DNA from: Gemmatimonadaceae bacterium
Lineage (GTDB): Bacteria > Gemmatimonadota > Gemmatimonadetes > Gemmatimonadales > Gemmatimonadaceae
Length of the DNA stretch: 34,640 nt
Direction: 5' to 3'
Assembly (NCBI GenBank): GCA_025362035.1
Contig: JANYIN010000023.1
Coordinates: 1 to 34,640, forward strand
The notes under the pieces are model-generated. The model searched no databases. It was not told where the DNA came from and saw only the letters and a list, made by a program, of their open reading frames with translations. This document shows positions 31,773 through 34,640 of this stretch, one piece after another. How positions within the stretch are numbered: the first letter of the stretch is position 1; each line of letters begins with the position of its first letter. The translations under genes and the position numbers were made by a program.

Positions 31773-32212
31773 GTACTTGCTGCGTCTTCCAGCGCCTTCC
31801 GGAGCGTGTGCCAGGGCATGCTCGCGCACTTCACCCGGATGGGGAATTTCGATACGCCGCTGAACGCTGCCATCTCGCCCATCGCCCGCGCCTCGGCAGG
31901 TTCGGGCTTGAGCTTACCAGTCACGAGCTCGTGGAACCTGATGAACATCTGCTCTACTTCCGCTCGCGTCCTTCCCTTGACCGCCTGCGTCATGATCGAT
32001 GCCGAGGCCCGGGAGACGGCGCAGCCCGACCCGGTAAAGCGTACGTCCTCGATGCCGCCTTCACCGACAACCAGCTCGACCCGCACCGCATCGCCGCAGA
32101 GTGGATTGCGTCCCTCGGCGCTGCAGGTGGCTCCCTCCAGCGCGCCGTAGTTCTTTGGCTTGCGGTTATGATCGAGAATGATCGACTGATAGAGATCCTG
32201 GAGGTCGGCCAT
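31769..32212 (-). CDS. sufU: SufU-type sulfur-transfer scaffold protein
   Basis: Zinc-binding sulfurtransferase of 147 aa that accepts persulfide from SufS and passes it to SufBCD. All metal ligands are visible: Cys 39 and Asp 41 (NPLCGD), Cys 64 (FTGSGCAVSRASASIM) and Cys 129 (RVKCASMPWHTL). An internal insert around residues 82-110 (the ELVTGK segment) marks the SufU rather than IscU class. The ATG at 32212 has AGGG a few bases upstream. It lies after sufD and before the Rieske gene in the order B-C-D-U-Rieske-S, with SufS downstream. Confidence 0.93.
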   Translation of the reverse strand: MADLQDLYQSIILDHNRKPKNYGALEGATCSAEGRNPLCGDAVRVELVVGEGGIEDVRFTGSGCAVSRASASIMTQAVKGRTRAEVEQMFIRFHELVTGKLKPEPAEARAMGEMAAFSGVSKFPIRVKCASMPWHTLRKALEDAAST

Positions 32213-32223
32213 GGTCCCTCAGC

Positions 32224-33527
32224 CTACGTCCGTTCGGTGTAGCGGCGCAACGTGGCGGCCTCGAGACCGTGCCGCACTTCGTCCAGGTCGATCGTCTCCA
32301 GCACATCCGCCGCGAATGCGTACGTCAGCAACTCGCGCGCGGTGCGCGCGTTGATGCCACGGCTCTTCATGTAGAACAATGCCGTTTCGTCCAACCGCCC
32401 CACCGTGGCGCCGTGCGTGCACTTGACGTCGTCGGCAAAAATCTCCAGTTGCGGCTTGGTGTCGATTTGTGCCCGCTCGGACAGGAGCAACGTGTTGTTG
32501 GTCTGCTTGCCGTCCGTCTTCTGGGCCGCAGGATGGACGAACACCTTGCCGTTGAACACGCCGTGGGCCGCGCCGTCGAGGATCCCCTTGTACAGCTCGC
32601 GGCTGTAGCAATTGGGCTCCACGTGCTCGATTCGCGTCTGGTGGTCGATGAGCTGGGCGCCGTTGCCCAGGTAGAGGCCATTGAGCGTGGCGCCGCCACC
32701 TTCGCCTCGGAGTTCCGTGTAGATGTTCGTGCGCGACAGCGCCCCGCCCGTCGCGAAGCTGAACGAGTACAGGTGACTGCCTCGTGCTTGGCGAACATCG
32801 AGTGTTCCAACGTGGTAGGCGGAAGCCGACTCTTGCTGCAGCTTGAGGTGAGTGAGCGTGGCCCCCTCGCCGACGACGGCCTCCGTGACGGCATTGGTGA
32901 GATAGGCGCTGTCGCCGATGCCCACGTAACTCTCGACGATCGTTGCCTTCGCGTGACGATCGATGACGATGAGGTTGCGCGGCTGCGCGGTACGCTTCGC
33001 CGATGCCGCATCGCTCACGAAGAACAGGTGGATTGGACGCGCGAGCTCGATGTCCTGTTGCACATGGACCACGGCGCCATCGTTGATGAATGCGGTGTTC
33101 AACGCAGTGAAGGTATGCGCGTCGAACGACGCGACCTTCCCCATGTACGCCTCGAGGAGAATCGGCAACTCGTCGTACGCCTGTGCCAGGGGAAGGACAC
33201 GCACCCCGTCAGGGAGTTCACCGCCGCCGGACAGTGACGCGTTGTAACGGCCGTTCACGAAGACGAGTGTACGCCAGTCTGCTTCCGCGAACGCGAACGG
33301 AGTGAGCTGCGCCGCCGTGACGCTGCCACTCTCGTGCGTCAGCGGAGAAAAGGTCGACTCCACGATCGGCGCAACGGACGTGAAGTGCCAGTCCTCGTTG
33401 TGCGTCGTCGGAAAGCCGAGCGTCTCGAACCGGGTGATGGCCGCAAGCCGGAGTGAGCGGGTCCACGCCGGAGCCGCGGCGCCGCCGTTGGCCGAAAACG
33501 CCTCGAAACTCCGCAGATATGGCTCGA

Positions 33528-33531
<4 letters not shown>
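32224..33531 (-). CDS. sufD: Fe-S cluster assembly protein SufD
   Basis: Component of the SufBC2D scaffold, 435 aa. The beta-helix core ends in [27 protein letters not shown], the conserved SufB/SufD C-terminal segment with the HGA (His) motif, followed by [13 protein letters not shown]. The N-terminal [15 protein letters not shown] is also family-typical. The start is the GTG at 33531, overlapping the sufC stop (GTGA); the ORF frame to 33555 only adds codons from the sufC end. It pairs with SufB, whose gene runs off the right edge, on the ATPase SufC. Confidence 0.94.
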
Positions 33532-34289
<758 letters not shown>

Positions 34290-34313
34290 AAAATGTCGTA
34301 TGTCATGTCTCGA

Positions 34314-34640
34314 TTAGCCTACGGATCCCTCGAGCGTAATGCCGAGCAACTGCTGCGCTTCCAGCGCAAACTCCATCGGCAGCTCCTTGAACACTTCCTT
34401 GCAGAAGCCGCTCACGATCATGCTCACCGCCTGCTCGGCGCTCAACCCGCGCTGCTTCAAATAGAAAATCTGGTCTTCCCCGATCTTGCTGGTGGACGCC
34501 TCGTGCTCTACCTGCGCGGTATTGTTGCCCACCTCGATATACGGAAACGTGTGCGCACCGCAGGCATTGCCGACCAGCATGGAATCGCACTGCGTGTAGT
34601 TGCGCGCGTTCTCCGCCTTCGGCAGCACCTTCACCTGGCC
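34314..34640 (-). CDS. sufB: Fe-S cluster assembly protein SufB, partial (C-terminal 108 residues)
   Basis: Only the C-terminal part of sufB is inside the window; the frame runs open to the right edge, so the start and roughly three-quarters of the gene lie outside. The part seen contains [26 protein letters not shown], then [22 protein letters not shown] and [14 protein letters not shown]. These are near-invariant in SufB and include the Cys residues proposed for sulfur transfer and cluster building. It is the first suf gene seen in the operon that continues leftward through sufC, sufD, sufU, Rieske and sufS. Confidence 0.96.
   Translation of the reverse strand, partial: GQVKVLPKAENARNYTQCDSMLVGNACGAHTFPYIEVGNNTAQVEHEASTSKIGEDQIFYLKQRGLSAEQAVSMIVSGFCKEVFKELPMEFALEAQQLLGITLEGSVG

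Noticed and set aside
32269-33237. 322-codon open frame on the plus strand
   Set aside because: Antisense shadow of sufD, which has full family motifs.

Overview
The window is high-GC bacterial chromosome (roughly 60-65% GC by eye). Gene density is high, many genes meet at 1-8 base stop/start overlaps, and GTG or TTG starts are common. It holds an extracellular polysaccharide (EPS) locus with an exosortase/EpsI pair, Big_2-repeat lipoproteins, an archaeal-type (Wtp) tungstate/molybdate importer and a SufBCD-SufU-Rieske-SufS operon. This mix fits a Gram-negative-type soil or aquatic lineage; Gemmatimonadota is my best guess from gene content alone. It is an inference that no rRNA or marker gene here confirms.

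Layout. (A) 1-2435, plus strand: the 3' part of a GDP-mannose 6-dehydrogenase and a GT-B glycosyltransferase resembling the exosortase-associated type. (B) 10193-2442, minus strand: a 1171-aa lipoprotein with seven Big_2 repeats fused to a right-handed beta-helix, then a GT4 glycosyltransferase, an acyltransferase-3 membrane protein, and a second beta-helix lipoprotein that is a close paralogue of the first one's C-terminal half. (C) 10194-11326: a gap of about 1.1 kb with no convincing gene but with hairpins, one of them a minus-strand terminator candidate. (D) 11327-17573, plus strand: MBOAT acyltransferase, SGNH-like membrane-anchored protein, LnmK-like double-hotdog acyltransferase/decarboxylase, dedicated acyl carrier protein, methyltransferase and glycosyltransferase. 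(E) 20457-17576, minus strand: GT2 glycosyltransferase, exosortase, EpsI. (F) 22175-20808, minus strand: UDP-sugar dehydrogenase of the WecC/WbpA type.

The second half is mostly housekeeping and transport. It holds a divergent GroES-like protein and a bacilliredoxin (22340-23168, plus), an ABC-2 exporter of the NatA/NatB type (25554-23250, minus), wtpABC followed directly by a GT-C type membrane glycosyltransferase (25657-30125, plus), and the suf Fe-S cluster operon (34640-30211, minus), whose sufB runs off the right edge.

How the EPS genes may work together: the two dehydrogenases supply uronic-acid nucleotide sugars, several GT-B/GT2 enzymes build the glycan, and the MBOAT and acyltransferase-3 proteins acylate it. 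The beta-helix lipoproteins may bind or modify it, and the exosortase/EpsI pair sorts unseen PEP-CTERM-like proteins to the surface. The most unusual element is block D. MBOAT plus SGNH plus a dedicated carrier protein repeats the logic of DltB/DltD/DltC, but the expected adenylating loader (DltA) is replaced by an LnmK-like enzyme. This suggests decarboxylative loading of the carrier (for example methylmalonyl-CoA to propionyl-ACP) for polysaccharide acylation.
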